From assembly GCA_028023455.1 (NCBI GenBank), contig JAQFVV010006699.1:374001-438000 (forward strand): a stretch of 64,000 nucleotides of DNA. Reading direction: 5' to 3'. A model generated the notes under the pieces. The model was not told the DNA's origin. It did no database searches and saw only the letters and a program-made list of their open reading frames with translations. A program made the translations under genes and the position numbers. Source of the stretch: Epiperipatus broadwayi (taxonomy: Eukaryota; Onychophora; Udeonychophora; Euonychophora; Peripatidae). This document shows positions 24,836 through 38,380 of the stretch, piece after piece. Position 1 is the first letter of the stretch; each line of letters starts with the position of its first letter.

Positions 24836-25096
24836 TTACAAAATGCCAAATCAACTTGAAGGGTGTTATAAAATGACATTCCATATTTATTCTGAATGTT
24901 ATTGTTATGGATGACATTTCAATTCTTAGGCATAGTAAAACTTCTTTTTATATTATTATCCCCTATTACTGTCTATAGTTTATTACAAAATGGCAAACCC
25001 CAATTGAGCTAGATTTTATTCAAATTAGATTGAGCATTGCTCCAATATCATCATATTTTTAACACATTACAAAAATGGCATGCCAACTTGGGCATG
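24836..25096 (+). other. Three LTR-end plus primer-binding-site-like words
   Basis: TTACA is followed closely by a TGGCA- or TGCCA-type word three times, at 24836, 24983 and 25067. The last reads TGGCATGCCAACTTGGGC, close to the tRNA-Lys-type primer site seen in LTR elements. The first frame of a gag-like ORF starts about 290 bp downstream. This suggests a plus-strand LTR element leader with duplicated sites, but no LTR pair is defined. Confidence 0.35.
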
Positions 25097-25380
25097 ATTA
25101 ACCAATTAAAGACCCAAGGTTGAATCTCATATATAGGATGAAATATGATATTGCATTTATAAACATTGATGGAGTTTTGTAGCTGACTATATTATACCAA
25201 GGGTTTAAGTAAGAAATTAGAGTTTTATTATTGCTGTCATTCTTTATGAATTTTCTTCACAGCAGGAAGGTTGAATGGGTAGATGTGTTCTATGAAAAAA
25301 TAACATAAAATTAAAGTATTTTATAATTCATTCCGAAAGAAGGTACATATATTATATTTGATATAAAATAGTAAATAAAA

Positions 25381-25686
25381 ATGGAAACTGATAAGGTAGT
25401 AATATTATCAGAACCTGAATTTGGTCTCTACCAAAAGCTAGGACAATTAATAGGTGATATCAATAATAAATTAAGAGAAGATATGAGTAGAGAGATGGAT
25501 ACTAAACTTAGAAATATGAGAGAAGGAATAGGAAGAGATATGAGTAGAGAAAATCAAGTGCTAAGAAAAGATATGAATAATAAATTCAGTGATATGAGTA
25601 TAGAAAATAAAGAATTAAGAGAAGGCATAGGTAGAGGTATTAAAGAATTAATAGAAGTGATGAATAATAATGTAAAGTCAAAATGA
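25381..25686 (+). CDS. Gag-like coiled-coil ORF fragment of an LTR element
   Basis: A 101-codon frame, highly charged, with repeated EDMSREM, RDMSRE and KDMNNKFSDMS heptad-like blocks (about residues 30-90), so a coiled coil is likely. It has no cysteine knuckle. Style and position resemble the minus-strand ORF at 61454-61690, another N-terminal gag-like fragment. The text downstream (25687-26720) stays protein-like in shifting frames with many stops, so the original protein was longer and the gene is decayed. A role as capsid-like protein is inference from context. Confidence 0.5.
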   Translation: METDKVVILSEPEFGLYQKLGQLIGDINNKLREDMSREMDTKLRNMREGIGRDMSRENQVLRKDMNNKFSDMSIENKELREGIGRGIKELIEVMNNNVKSK

Positions 25687-26720
25687 ATGCTATTAATGTG
25701 AGATTTGATGAGTTTAACCATAATTTGGATGCTTGATTGAAAGAAACTGATGATAAATATAACTGTAGATACAATGAATTGAGTGACCAGATAGATAAAT
25801 CACTAGGACGCTTAGAAGTCAGGCATAACATTTTAGATGATGAAGTTGAAACTGTAAAAGTGACAATCAAAATTTGGAGAAAAGTATTTTAAAATTGAAC
25901 AAACTTAATGTAGATGCTCAGAAAGCATCGACGTTAAAGATAAATGATATTAGAAGGGAGTTAAAAGAGATTTAGACTCACATGAAAACAGAATGTTTAG
26001 AAGCAAAATTAAAAAAATACAAAGTGTAAGAACAAGCTCCTATAAAAACAGTAACTATGGTTGAAAGGCTTGAAAAGGTAGAAGTAAATGATTCTGATGA
26101 TTTAGTAAAAATAAAGTAAATTGATGAAGAGAAAATCTTAAATATGAAGCTGCCAAAGATTGGGCCATTACAACAAAATAAAAATTTCAAGACCGAGGAT
26201 AGTCAGAAAATTATAGATGAAGTGTGGTTGAAAAATAAGTTTAAGTTTTAAGGAGTTGAAATTTTGGAAGGCAATTTGGTGACCATTTAGATTATACGTG
26301 TGTAATACAAGGATGTAGGAACATGTATCATAGTGCAAAGAAAAGATGGAAAATAAGCATGGAAAGATTTATGTCTATAATAATTGGGAAAAAGAACATA
26401 TATTATAGGAAATAAATTAAGCAATCATTTAATGGAGAAGCTTACAGTAATACAGTAAAAGACAAAGGAGATAAACCCTCTGAAGAACAGATTAAGGGTT
26501 TGTTTCTTGCGAAAATTTATGTATAGTGGATGATAATAGGAGTAGTGGCATTTCTCTGTTATTTTATTTAGAAATATGGAAAATATTTGAAAATTACAAG
26601 GAGAGGGAAAAAGTTTAATTCCAATTTTGATAAATTTTGATAGCATGATTTTTTCACAGACCCATGATTTACCTAATGGATTAATAAATTTATGTATGAC
26701 TTGGAAATAAAACATAATTC
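25687..26720 (+). pseudogene. Decayed continuation of the gag-like ORF
   Basis: Lysine- and glutamate-rich stretches follow in plus-strand frames, such as VERLEKVEVNDSDDLVKIK near 26060-26120 and KLPKIGPLQQNK near 26150. Stops and frameshifts separate them. No protease, reverse transcriptase or integrase motif is seen before the second direct repeat. Confidence 0.4.
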
Positions 26721-28105
26721 TATAGGATCATTCTTTTTGAAGTAGAGACAATGTAGTGAGACAAATAATAATTTTGAGATACAATGAAAAACTAAAAAAA
26801 AGAAGTATAAAATAGTCATAGTTGAAATAATTCAAAAAAAATTTAATTGTATATGATGCAAATACTATTTGGTAATAGACCTTGTAAAATTGACTAGTGG
26901 TGATGAACGGATGACTTAATACATTAGAAATATAGAGTGCAAGAGTTTAGCATCTGTGTTAATTATCAATTGTAACCATTTGTATGATCGAGTCTTTTCT
27001 TTGTTGGAATTAGCAGAATTACAAATGTGTGTTGTGGCTCAAAACTTTAGGTGATTTTACATTAAAGTCCAAAGTTGACAGAGGTCCAGGACTTATTATG
27101 GAGTAGCAGGTAAAAAAAAATCACTGGTGACAAAATGAATACTTAGTTGTGAGTTATAATTTTTAAAAAAATGTTCAGTAATTTTCCTGACCTGCACAAA
27201 AAGCTATTCCAACACAACGGTCCTTGATTAGAAACCATGTAGTGCACAACATAGTTCACAAGGTAGTTGCCACATCCTTAAGGAATTAAAATTATATTGA
27301 TTAACATTTAGTATGTTTATTCTAGTCTTGGAAATGATTTTAAATGGGATATCTTTGTTGTTTTGGACCTCCAGCTTATTATATAAGGTAATTTTCATTT
27401 ACTTAGCTTATTTCATACGAAAACGTGATTTTAATTATGGTAATATCGATGTGCAAAGGGACTTGAATAAACATAGTTATATTCAATAAAGTTATATTCT
27501 TGTATTTATTATAATGTGATGATGTTTGATGTTTATACACATAGTAGTGCTTTTGATATGAACTACAGATGTCTATGAAAAGGAGGCTATTATGAAGTTT
27601 TTAGTGGAGTAAAATATGTAATGTATTTGTTTAATAGTGCAATGGAAATATATGGCTATTAGAAAATAACTAATGATGTTTAGCTTTGTGAATATATTTT
27701 TATTTTATGATATATTTAGTTTCCATAAAAGAAACACTAAACATTTTGTCTGATTCTAGCTTTAAAGCCATTGTTAGTAAAGAAGTTACTAAAATATATG
27801 ATGTGGAAAATTAATAATAAATTCAATATAAGACTTAAAAAAACTAGAGATGTAGTAGTACTACATATGTGGTAGACTTTTATAGAAATGTATGTATGCT
27901 AACAAATAAAAAAAAGGAATAAACAAATTCTATTTTGCTTTGATGAGGATGGTATATCTTAAAAAATTGTAAGCTGACATATTAAATGATATGTAAAAAA
28001 TGAGTAAGATAGAGAGAATAGATGTCCACTTATATTAAAGTTAAGTAGTTTAATCTTTAAGAGAAAGGAAATGTCTTCTATGTTTTTCTTCATGGATAGA
28101 AGGTA
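26721..28105. other. AT-rich non-coding DNA, nothing recognised
   Basis: No polymerase domain or structured repeat is found between the gag-like remnant and the second 1.3 kb direct repeat. Confidence 0.35.
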
Positions 28106-29404
28106 ATTCAGATTAACTGTAAGTCAAACTATTAAAAAAATAAAGAAGTTTGTTAATCAAAGTTAACTTCATAACCATGGCAATGTAATGCTTTAAAATA
28201 ATAATGTTTACTGCTAATTCTAGCTTAAAAATCCTAAATGTGTTGCATTTTTTTTCAGAAAAAAATATAAATAGGTGAATAAACACAAGGATTTTGGAAA
28301 GAGTTAAGTAGATCATGAAAGATTACTTGACTAAAATCAACACTATCATTAAATATTACAGATTTTAATTTCTGTTATTGCAATCACCAGATCAGCATCT
28401 ATTACACAATTAGATGTTTTGTGTTTCACATTTGTTTGTAAATTAATTTGGGGGGAAAGTATTTTAAAAAATATGTGTAAAAATATATCCATTAGAATGT
28501 ATCAAAATTGCAATATAAATTCTTCATTTTGGTTTAAAATGGCAAAATCATATTGAACTTAGATTTCATTTTCAATGTATCCAATTTTTCTTAAAATTTA
28601 CATTTCTCTTACAAAAAGGAGGCAAAACTTTCTAGAACATATCATTCATCATTGAGTTTTATTTGAGTGATTTTCGATAGTTGTTCAAAAGTGATGATGT
28701 CATTAAGAGTATATTATAAATAGAACTGAGACACTGTAACTTGAGTTCTTATCATTATGTCATTGCAGAAATCTGATCATTTTTTTCTCTATCTTAAATT
28801 TTTTTTATTAAATTTTATTTTTCAGATAGTTAAGTCATAAAACTATGGAAGAATAAAATTTTTAACTACCTGCCCATTCAATGGGGCAGCTTGCTGATGA
28901 AATTCCAGAAGAAAGGATATAAATGTGAAAGAAAGTCCCATAAAAAATGCATTGCATTGTATATCAGCTACATAAATGTATTCTGTGTTTAAAAATCCAG
29001 AACTTCATTCATTTGTTTGTGAAGGATATAAACTCTATTAAGTTCTTTGGATATTGTATTTAAAATCAAGAAAATGTACAATATTGATTAATTCAACTTA
29101 TCTTATAATAAGCAATTTAAACTTCACTTTCATAAGTTGAAAAAGAAAGAAAAAGCTAGTATTAATTTTTCACTTAATTTTATTGAATTGTGTCTTTGCA
29201 TATTGTTGGCAGTAAAAAAAGGAAAATTAAAGCAGCCAGTCATGTGTAATGTTGCATCTGTTATCTTGAAAGCTGAATATTTATATACTTGAAAGTGAAC
29301 ATTGAACGTTAAACTGAAAAAAGTTCAATTCAAATTTATTACGCATACTTTTCTCTTCTATTCAAAAGAAATTCATCTCTATACTTTAGGATTGGAAGTA
29401 AAGA
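28106..29404 (+). repeat. 1.3 kb direct repeat, copy 2
   Basis: Collinear with 21513-22875 with frequent small substitutions and indels, so the copies are not recent relative to each other. No open frame. Confidence 0.85.
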
Positions 29405-32400
29405 ATTGGTTGTATAATGTAGATAAATTATTATTTTTTGGGTTAAACCATGTATTATTTTCCATTACATACTGATATTTTGACATGAACTAGCATCAGC
29501 CATTGTCAAGGTTAACTTTTGAAAGAAAAGTCATTAAATTTCAAACAGTTACATGACTGAGTACGAGATATAAAATTAGATTCAACTTGAAATAGTTTAG
29601 CCTTCACATTATGAGGCTTATCAAAATGTTTATTTCCCTCAGATTTTTCACCTTTTAATTTTAACCTAATATTACACGACAGAGATAAAATGAGAGGTTT
29701 CCACATAGCTGAAATACGTTGTGCTCCATCAGCCCTATTTAAACCAATAGGTCTCTTTAATATTTCAATTCAATGTGGGGCACCAAAAACTTACTGTAAC
29801 CCTTCCCCAACCCAAACATACATTTCCTATCAACAAATACCAGGGTTCCAATTCTACTGATAATAGAATAAACTAATAATCGCATCTTGCTTTGAATTAC
29901 TATTGAGACTCTTGCAATGCTGTCCTACTGTAGCTTAGCTCAATGGGGGTTACAGACTCCTATAAGGTCTAAAATGCATACCAAGCATAGGAGGAAACCT
30001 TATGAATTAATAGGAGAAAAAATACCTATAACGTTTTAAACTAAATAAATAGTTGAAATTGGTAAAGTTCCACCATTTAAATTAACAAGTTATAGTTTAA
30101 TCTCACCTTCTCCCATCATCTAAATGCATCAAACAACCTTTACTGTCTGATAGAATTAAATTAATAAAATAAAGATGTAGTACTAATTCGCTCTATTGTG
30201 CAGTAAGTTAAAATGAAATAAAACAAAATATAGCACTACCTAACTTTTATTGTACAATAATTTAAATAAAATAACTAACTTAATGTCTAATTTAATATAA
30301 AAAGGGAATATCTCGGGGAATTTATTGTTTGGCTTATTTTTAAATTTATACTTTACAGTAACTACTAATTACCATCATAAAAGTAATAACATAAATTAAG
30401 CATTATTCTAATAAAATAATAGCAGTTAGACAATGAAAGAAATAGGGTATATCTTGATTTCAAGTCATCATCTAAGTAATAACTGAGTACTAAAGTTTCC
30501 AGAGAATCAAACACTTCATATGGTGTTTGGATTGAGAAAAAATATCATCAGACCTGAACATATTCATCATTAAATTTATGGAATAGTGCAATCATATCAT
30601 ATTGGATATGTAAGTGTGTGTGTGTGTATGTGTAGAAACAGAGAACACAAATACATGCCAAAAAATAACTCTGAACAAAGTTTTTAAATAAATAAAATAT
30701 TTATTACCTGATATAGCTAAATAAACATTTTGTACTATTACTTTACATTTGTACATGTATTGGCGCATTCCAATACCCATGACTGAATAGATTAACATAA
30801 GAGTAGTTAACATTAAAACAAACTTCTTGGTAATTTTATTTCAAACTTATACAAGCTATCAATCAATTCTGATATGCTTATGAAAAGAAACATTTACAAA
30901 CACTAACACTAGAATAGTAAAAGGTGAAATTAAACTTCTTGGTACTTTTTCTTAAAATACACATATGCTATTAGTTAACTCCAACATTTCGCTAACCAAA
31001 TTAACACAGGGGTAGTTAAACATTAAAATAATACAATATGGATTTAAATATATGAGTAACAGGTCAGCTATCCTTTTTAAATCATTTAAATAATTATATT
31101 CACTAGCTATACTTTCTTTCATTTTTCTTGCTCATTCAAAATGAAAAGGAATCACTCTGAGAATTTTATGATATAAAACTTAAAATAATTGGTATGACAT
31201 GATTTGAAATATTGATTCAGACTTACAAATCAGTGGTAGATTTTTTTCACACATTCAGGTTTAATAGTATGTTGGGCATGCATCTGTACTGTGCTACCTG
31301 TTATAAAATAATTAACACAGTTATATCCGATTGGTTTACTTATGAAATTGAAATACAATACCATAATATGGATGGTGCCATAACCAACCAAGCTTTAAGA
31401 CTAATTCTACTTTAGATGTTCTATATAAGAAATCAATCCTACCTTTATTTTTTATTAGCAAACTACAGTACTCCTGGATATGAATATATGATGAGAAAAC
31501 ATTCCAAATGGATACATAAGGGACAATAAGACTTTCTTAACTCTAACAATTTAAACAACAAAATACAGTGACTCCCTAACCTTACTCACAGGCTTGTGGA
31601 CTTTGTCTCATCACTGAAAAACAAAGGAAATACAGTATTTTACTCCACATAATATAATCACTATGATACACAATTGCTTAATCTGGGAAATATAATCTAC
31701 TCATGACAAATATTTAAATAAACTAAGGGAGAGCTCTCTCAAACCTTATACCACAATATGTATCATAAACAATTTCTTTCTTCATAGTCTCTAAATACAT
31801 TTCAATCTAAGCATAAAATATAATAAATTCACTCTTAAATAAATCCTTAATTTTTCCACTTTTTTTGGCATATCACATCATCTGAAACCTATTGTAAAGT
31901 AAATCAATATACTTTTAATTCAACAATTATATAAATGGGTTAAACATCTGACAGACACTCATGCATAATAATGCACAAAATAATTTCAAATCATATTCAA
32001 TATGTAAATAAGTTAATGACATTGATTAGTAAGTTAAAAAAATGAATCTCTCATTCCTGATAAATTATAAATATTTTAAATTTGAAATATAATAATTACT
32101 ACTAAATAACCCTCATTTTTTCTAGCAAAGAAAATGTAAAATGACATTTTATTTATTTAATATTAGCCAATAAATTGAAATAAAATTTTGATTTGTGACA
32201 AACTACAAATCTTTTAAATTTGAAGCAAAATAATTATTAATAAATGGACCTCATAATTTTTGAAAATGTGAAAATAAAATAATTTTATGCATTTACACCT
32301 TCTTAAAATTAGGCGTTAGCTTCCTAGTAGCAAACAAATATCTCTAATGCTAATATATGCATATAGAAATACATGTATACAATAAAAAAATCATATCAAA

Positions 32401-33847
32401 ATAACAACTAATTACCCAGTATAATATTTCTTCATATTATATTTTTTTCAGACTAAGTAAAAGAAATAATAATTAAACAAAAATATATAACACTAATGCC
32501 CTTGATCTACATATCTATCATATACAAACAAAGATGAATAAATAATGAAATTTTTTTTAGTTGAGAACAGTTCATTTGCACCATCTGTAAATAACATATC
32601 TTGGTCATGTACAAAAATGATGATGATAATTGTAAAACAAATAGATGTTGGTAGACATATAACATTTTCCTGCAGGGAGACAATGCACAATTGGATCCAA
32701 TTAAATAGCATTTCAAAAGTTCTTAGCAATAGCTAACTAAAATTGCTCACAATATCACATGTAAAGTATTAATAATGGCAAATCAATATTTACAACTGCA
32801 GATTTTGATAATTATTTATGGTTTAATTCATTATATTTATCAAGGCACTCATGCTAAATTATCAAAGGTCATCCACCAGGCAAATAGTTGATTAATTCAT
32901 AATATATCCATTTGAATCTATGTAGATTTATTGATAATATATATTTTAATAACAAATCAAATACAACTGAGGAGAATAATAAATAAAAGTGTTCACACCT
33001 AGTATACATGCTCTTACACTCATTCAGTTATAAGCATATTTAATTATAAGTTAGTGATTAATTAATTATATATGTCACACATTTTGTTCCTTAATCCTAG
33101 AGATGTGAATGATTAAGTATATTTCTTGTTCAATAATAATAATAAAGCATATTATAATAAGGTAGAAACATACATTTATCCATTTAAACTTTATTCTTTT
33201 ATAGCTAGTAGAAAATTTTAAAATAGAGTCCTTGAAATATTTTATTAAAAAGGTCAGCATAAACTTTCCAGAATAATAGCAAAATCCACAAATTCCAATT
33301 ATTCAATTAATATTAGAGATTAAAATTAGGCAAATCAAATTTAAAATATAGACACACATATGCATCCCAAATGATGATCTTAAATCTAAATTATCCAATT
33401 GGAAATATAGAAAGAGATGTATCTTGTTTTAAACTTGTTTAGGTCTTCATCCTTGCTTTTATCTTCCCAAGAAAAATTTCTTAACCATTTTCATACAAAA
33501 ATTTAATATAATTTTGTACTCTTGAATTTGAATTGCATCTCAAATACTTGATTATGGAAGAACCAATTTTTAGAGAGAGAGAGAGAGACAGAGTTGTAGT
33601 AATAAAAGCCCTTTGTAGAAAGAAAATTGGAGTAACAAAAGCCAACTTTCTTGTAAAGTATCTCCCTTTAATAACTGATTATTACTTAGCTATCTATTTC
33701 ATCCACTAATTAATGGTTACTCTATCAAAAGTTCAACATTAAAGATATGTCAATTTCTTTTTCTGCACTGAGATAATTAGTTTCAAATATGCAATAACCT
33801 TCTCTCTTGAAAAAGGAAAAAAGAAAATAAAGTTTGCCTTCTAAAAA
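29405..33847. other. AT-rich DNA with one possible retroelement tail, otherwise featureless
   Basis: On the minus strand near 29480-29510, TTGACAATGGCTGATGC and GTCAAAATATCAG resemble the tail after PLE or LINE coding regions. A 64-codon minus frame at 29512-29706 lies upstream of that tail but has no recognised domain. A short GT run is at about 30610 and a short GA run at about 33571. Nothing else is supported. Confidence 0.3.
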
Positions 33848-34780
33848 ATATTATGTAAATATTATTTTATATAGTACTATGTTTTTTATGTAATAATAAT
33901 ATTAGTGATTAAGCCAATGCACGTGTGCTTTAAATATAAATTATAAATGAATATTCTCAATTTTTCCAGACATGAGATGTAGTATTTTAGAAAGAATGGA
34001 ATGAATCCACCCATTCTTTCAACCCAAACATTTATGTATGGGCAAATCTTAAATGTGGGAAATGAGAGTGTGAAGGTGTTAAACATTCACTTTAAATTAC
34101 ATTTGTTATGTTTGAACAAATGACACTTGCAAAATCTTTACAATTTATGACATGTCTTTCTTTAGTTGAAATTAAACATATATAATAAAATATTATTTTA
34201 TATAGGGTTATGTTTTTTATGTAATAGTAATATTAGCGATTAAGCCAATGCACATGCACTTTAAAGATAAATTATAAATGAATACTCTCAATTTTCCCAG
34301 ACACAATATATAGTATTTTAGAAAGAATGGAATGAATCCACCCATTTTTTCAACCCAAATGTTTATGTATGGGCAAATCTTAAGAGTGTGAAAATGAGAG
34401 CATGAAGGTGTTAAATGATCACTTTAAATTACATTTGTTATGTTTGAATGAATGACACTTGTGAAATCTTTACAATTTACAACATGTTATTCTTTAGTTG
34501 AAATTAAACATATATAATAAAATATTATTTTATATAGGGTTATGTTTTTTATGTAATAGTAATATTAGCGATTAAGCCAATGCACATGCACTTTAAAGAT
34601 AAATGATAAATGAATACTCTCAATTTTTCCAGACACAAGATATAGTATTTTAGAAAGAATGGAATGAATCCACCCATTCTTTCAACCCAAACTTTTATGT
34701 ATGGGCAAATCTTAAGAGTGTGGAAATGAGAGCATGGAGGTGTTAAACAATCACTTTAAATTCCATTTGTTATTTTTGAA
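33848..34780. repeat. Tandem satellite, unit about 331 bp, 2.8 copies
   Basis: The words GATTAAGCCAATGCAC recur at 33907, 34238 and 34570, giving periods of 331 and 332 bp. Units run about 33848-34178, 34179-34510 and 34511-34780, the last cut short. Copies 2 and 3 are more alike (GGGTTATG, ATTAGCGATT) than copy 1. No coding frame is conserved among the copies. Confidence 0.93.
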
Positions 34781-35468
34781 TTGAAACAAAAAATATTCTG
34801 TATTTATAGAATGACAAAAAAATAATTATTTCAGCAAATAAAATAATTGATAGCGTATTTGTCTATTTGATAATTCACTCATCCATTATAGTATTAATTC
34901 ACTTAAAATGATATTTAAACTGGTAATTCAAGATATTGATTATGAAATTGAATATTTTAGTGTGAAACATGATATTTGGTAGTTTAATTAAGTACTGAAT
35001 AAAAAATGTGATTGTAAAATGAAACAAACATACATGCATTCACATAAATGCTACACTACAAGTACTAAACCAGTCTGATCCTACATGACCATGGATTAAA
35101 TATACTGCACAAACTATATTCTGGACTGAAGTATCAATGAGAAAATAAACCAGAAAATCACCAAAACAAATCCCAATCACTGTCCTGCAGACAAATAAGA
35201 CAAACTTGGGTCCATTTCAACAATATACTAACAATGTTTGTGATAAGACACCACCCTTTTCTATAATAAAATATTTACCAAAGAAAAATACTAAATAGCT
35301 CAAAACTTTCAAATAATATCTGCAAGTGCTTTCTAAATAGGGTTTTAGATTCTTAATAAAATATTTTAAAATTTCAGGTTATTTCATTTTTTTAGTTAAA
35401 TGCAACCAACTGCTACTGGTACAGTGCTATTTAATTACATTTGTTTTCTTATGCCTATTCAGAAGGTC

Positions 35469-35703
<235 letters not shown>

Positions 35704-35844
35704 TAAAAATAATAAATTTAACAGAAATAAACTATTGAAAACAGTTTTTAAATCTGCAGAAGTACTTTCAATTAATTTTTTAAACCTGCCTCAACTATCA
35801 TTAAATTAAAAAAAAAAAAAAAACCAAAGCTGAAGCAAATGTCA

Positions 35845-36120
35845 TCAATTCAAATCCCATGAATCCGGTATTTTAATGTTATTAGGTTGTCTATTTATTA
35901 AATGCATTTTATTCCTATTTATAAAAATTACCTCCTTAATTTTTATTTTATTACTGTCTCTCTTTTCATGAAGAATTTTCACACTTTCAAACTGAAATTT
36001 AAATTTATATTTACATGTTTTTCCATGATCAATGAAAATGGAAGCAGTCACTAAATCACCACTATTCTTACTTTTTACATGTTTATGTAACAATTTATGC
36101 TTCTTTTATCTCTTCTTAAT
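35845..36120 (-). pseudogene. PLE GIY-YIG C-terminal fragment
   Basis: A minus-strand 82-codon frame. It contains KTCKYKFKFQFESVKILHE and FINRNKMHLINRQ, matching the C-terminal part of the plus-strand PLE at 51970-52158 (KTCKYKFKFDFESVKILHE, FINRNKTHFINRQ). The GIY and YIG motifs themselves lie outside the fragment. It is followed on its 3' side by a tail with GAAGTACTTTCAA, also present near 44571 and 52510 in similar form. It is a truncated relic next to the foldback that hosts the Gypsy element. Confidence 0.7.
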
Positions 36121-36138
36121 ATAGCACCTTGATTCACC

Positions 36139-36186
<48 letters not shown>
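36139..36186. repeat. (TA)n microsatellite
   Basis: A TA tract with one CA break, flanking the left arm of the split foldback. Confidence 0.95.
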
Positions 36187-36194
<8 letters not shown>

Positions 36195-36215
36195 TCAATG
36201 TCTGTATTCCAATTA

Positions 36216-36261
36216 TAATAAAATATATATAACTATTCAAAACAATATAATAATATAATAT
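36216..36261. repeat. Outer left arm of foldback split by the Gypsy insertion
   Basis: ATATAACTATTCAAAACAAT here is the inverted partner of ATTGTTTTGAATAGTTATAT near 44817-44838. The arm resumes at 44518 after the inserted element. Confidence 0.8.
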
Positions 36262-38316
36262 TGTAACCGGCGACCACTTTTGGTCCTTTGATAACCCGGC
36301 ACAAGAGATCGAGGGCTCCGAAATAAACCTGACATAGCGTAAAGTTTTATTTGTTTACTCATATCGATAGTTATTCGCTATCCACATAAGGGGGCGCCAG
36401 ATACGATTATTTAAGTGGATTTTAATTACTCGCATCACCTTACGTCATGTCAAAACGATTTCGAAGTCCGATCCCGCCCACTAGCTCAAACACCCAGCAT
36501 AGACCAATAGATAACTCAAGGCCGTAATACAGCTATTTCGAGGACGACTCCTCCCGGAAAAGACGCACTGTCCGCTAATGAAAAAAATCAGCTTAGTTTT
36601 CTAATTATTCGATCACCGCATAAGATCATTTATTGGTTGTCATTAACCAATGCGGTCTTTCGTTCACGCCCCGAACACTAGGCTTAGAAGTTCATCCCTC
36701 CCGACATATCATATACAACATAATTATTTGACGTTTACTTCGATTGATTATAGACCCGCCCGCTCTTAAATCTATCTTAACTAAGGTTAAATAAGAAACA
36801 TCGTGACTTACGGCACGATGTTGACATAATCAATAAAGGAAACAAATTAAATCTAAATTTAACTAAACATACTTTTAAAGATAAATTATTAAAGAATAAA
36901 TAAACTACGATTTTAAGTGTATGAAAAGATTTGAGAAATGCTCGACTTGTTTAAATATTGAACAAATTTATTAAATGTGAAAAAAAACATTATTAATTTG
37001 ATTTATTGCACACGCGCACATACATTCACGCTCACAGAGAATCATAATTAAACATAGCACAATGTGAACATTGGAATAAAGTTCCTTTCTATTTGAGAAA
37101 ATATATTATCTTTCCTTAGATTCACTAAAGTTCAAAGTTCATGTTTACAAAGTTCTATGACTAAGATAAGTTATAATGACGAGGAAAGTTTTAAGATTTG
37201 TTTATTTATGTTGGTTAATTACGAGATTTCCTTACGAGTTTATAAAGTGAGTGAGTGATCATAATATAAAACATATTTACCTAGGATTTGTTTTGGTTTC
37301 CGCACCTGGAGTGGTCCGCTTGCTTTCAATGAATATTGGATGGTCTGGACGAATTTGGGCAACTCTCGGAACATGATTTATTTTTATTGGGAGCATTAAC
37401 TTCACACGACGATGTTATTGTAGTTTCATAGCTTCGGAGATAATTAGTAGCGGAGCGCCGATCAGTCACTGAAGGGTTTATTAGCCCCTCATGACAGTCG
37501 ACGCTCTTAATATTAATTTCATAGTGATCATCTTGAATGCGGAGGAATAATATAAGTTATTTCAGAACAATTATCTGGATAAAATAAAAAGCATACGCAT
37601 CGGAATAAAATAAGCAATAACAACCGGATAGGATAAAAAAGGAAAAAAAGCACCATTGAATAGTTTTTGACTGATATTTATACGGGGTGATCCTTATCTG
37701 AGGATCCAATCTACCCCCAGAGTTCCATGTTCCTGGAGCTGCCGTTCAGGTCCGCGTTTGAGGTCACTGTTCCTCAATCCTTGTGCTAAAGGCAATATTT
37801 GTTTCGAGACAATCTTTTGTTGCAATCTTATTCAACCAACCTTACTTCTTCACACCTCGAGTGCATGCGTGTGTGCGTGTGTTTTACAAGAACAATACAA
37901 GCTGTATTAAATTTAGAAGTCGAGCATTTAATCTTTTCCTCAAATCTTTTCTACAAGTTTTACTTTAGTTAACATTATAGTTCTAACATAAACATTTTTA
38001 ATTACCCCGTGGCGTCTTCGAGTGACAATTATATTTTATTATTTAGGAGAGCAAATTATATTTATTATTTCTAAGAGTAAATTATATTTCTTTTATTATT
38101 TCTTCGCGAAGGCTATTTTATTAATTTTTATTACCTGAAAGCTTTAATCATTTATTTGGACGTTTACTATCTGTATTTTATAAATGTATTTTATGAGAGG
38201 AAGAAAACTATTACAGATTACGAAAACAAATTACGAGTGTTTTAGGTTGCTTGCTGGTGTGTGTGTGTGTGTGATGTTTCCTAGGTTTAATATCGATGTA
38301 ACGCTATCTCGTTACA
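36262..38316 (-). repeat. 3' LTR (2055 bp)
   Basis: Nearly identical to 42466-44517. Ends are TGTAAC and GTTACA on the plus strand. It is unusually long for a Gypsy-type LTR. A 61-codon frame at 37783-37968 is repeated in the other LTR but has no homology I recognise and is probably chance. A GTGTGT run lies near the right end. Confidence 0.95.
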
Positions 38317-38331
38317 TATCTCCCCGCCCGG
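38317..38331 (-). promoter_or_regulatory. Polypurine tract
   Basis: On the coding strand GGGCGGGGAGATA ends directly at the 3' LTR. Purine-rich tracts in this place prime plus-strand DNA synthesis in LTR elements. Confidence 0.8.
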
Positions 38332-38380
38332 TGTAGAGTAAAATCCGATGCTGCGGGTTTTAGCTCTGAGTGAGGCCAGA

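Noticed and set aside
29930-30000. tRNA-like phrase TAGCTCAATGGGGGTT
   Set aside because: No cloverleaf could be drawn and no T-arm partner is present.
37783-37968. 61-codon ORF present in both Gypsy LTRs (also 43984-44169)
   Set aside because: Duplicated only because the LTRs are duplicated; no domain, and it is antisense to the element.
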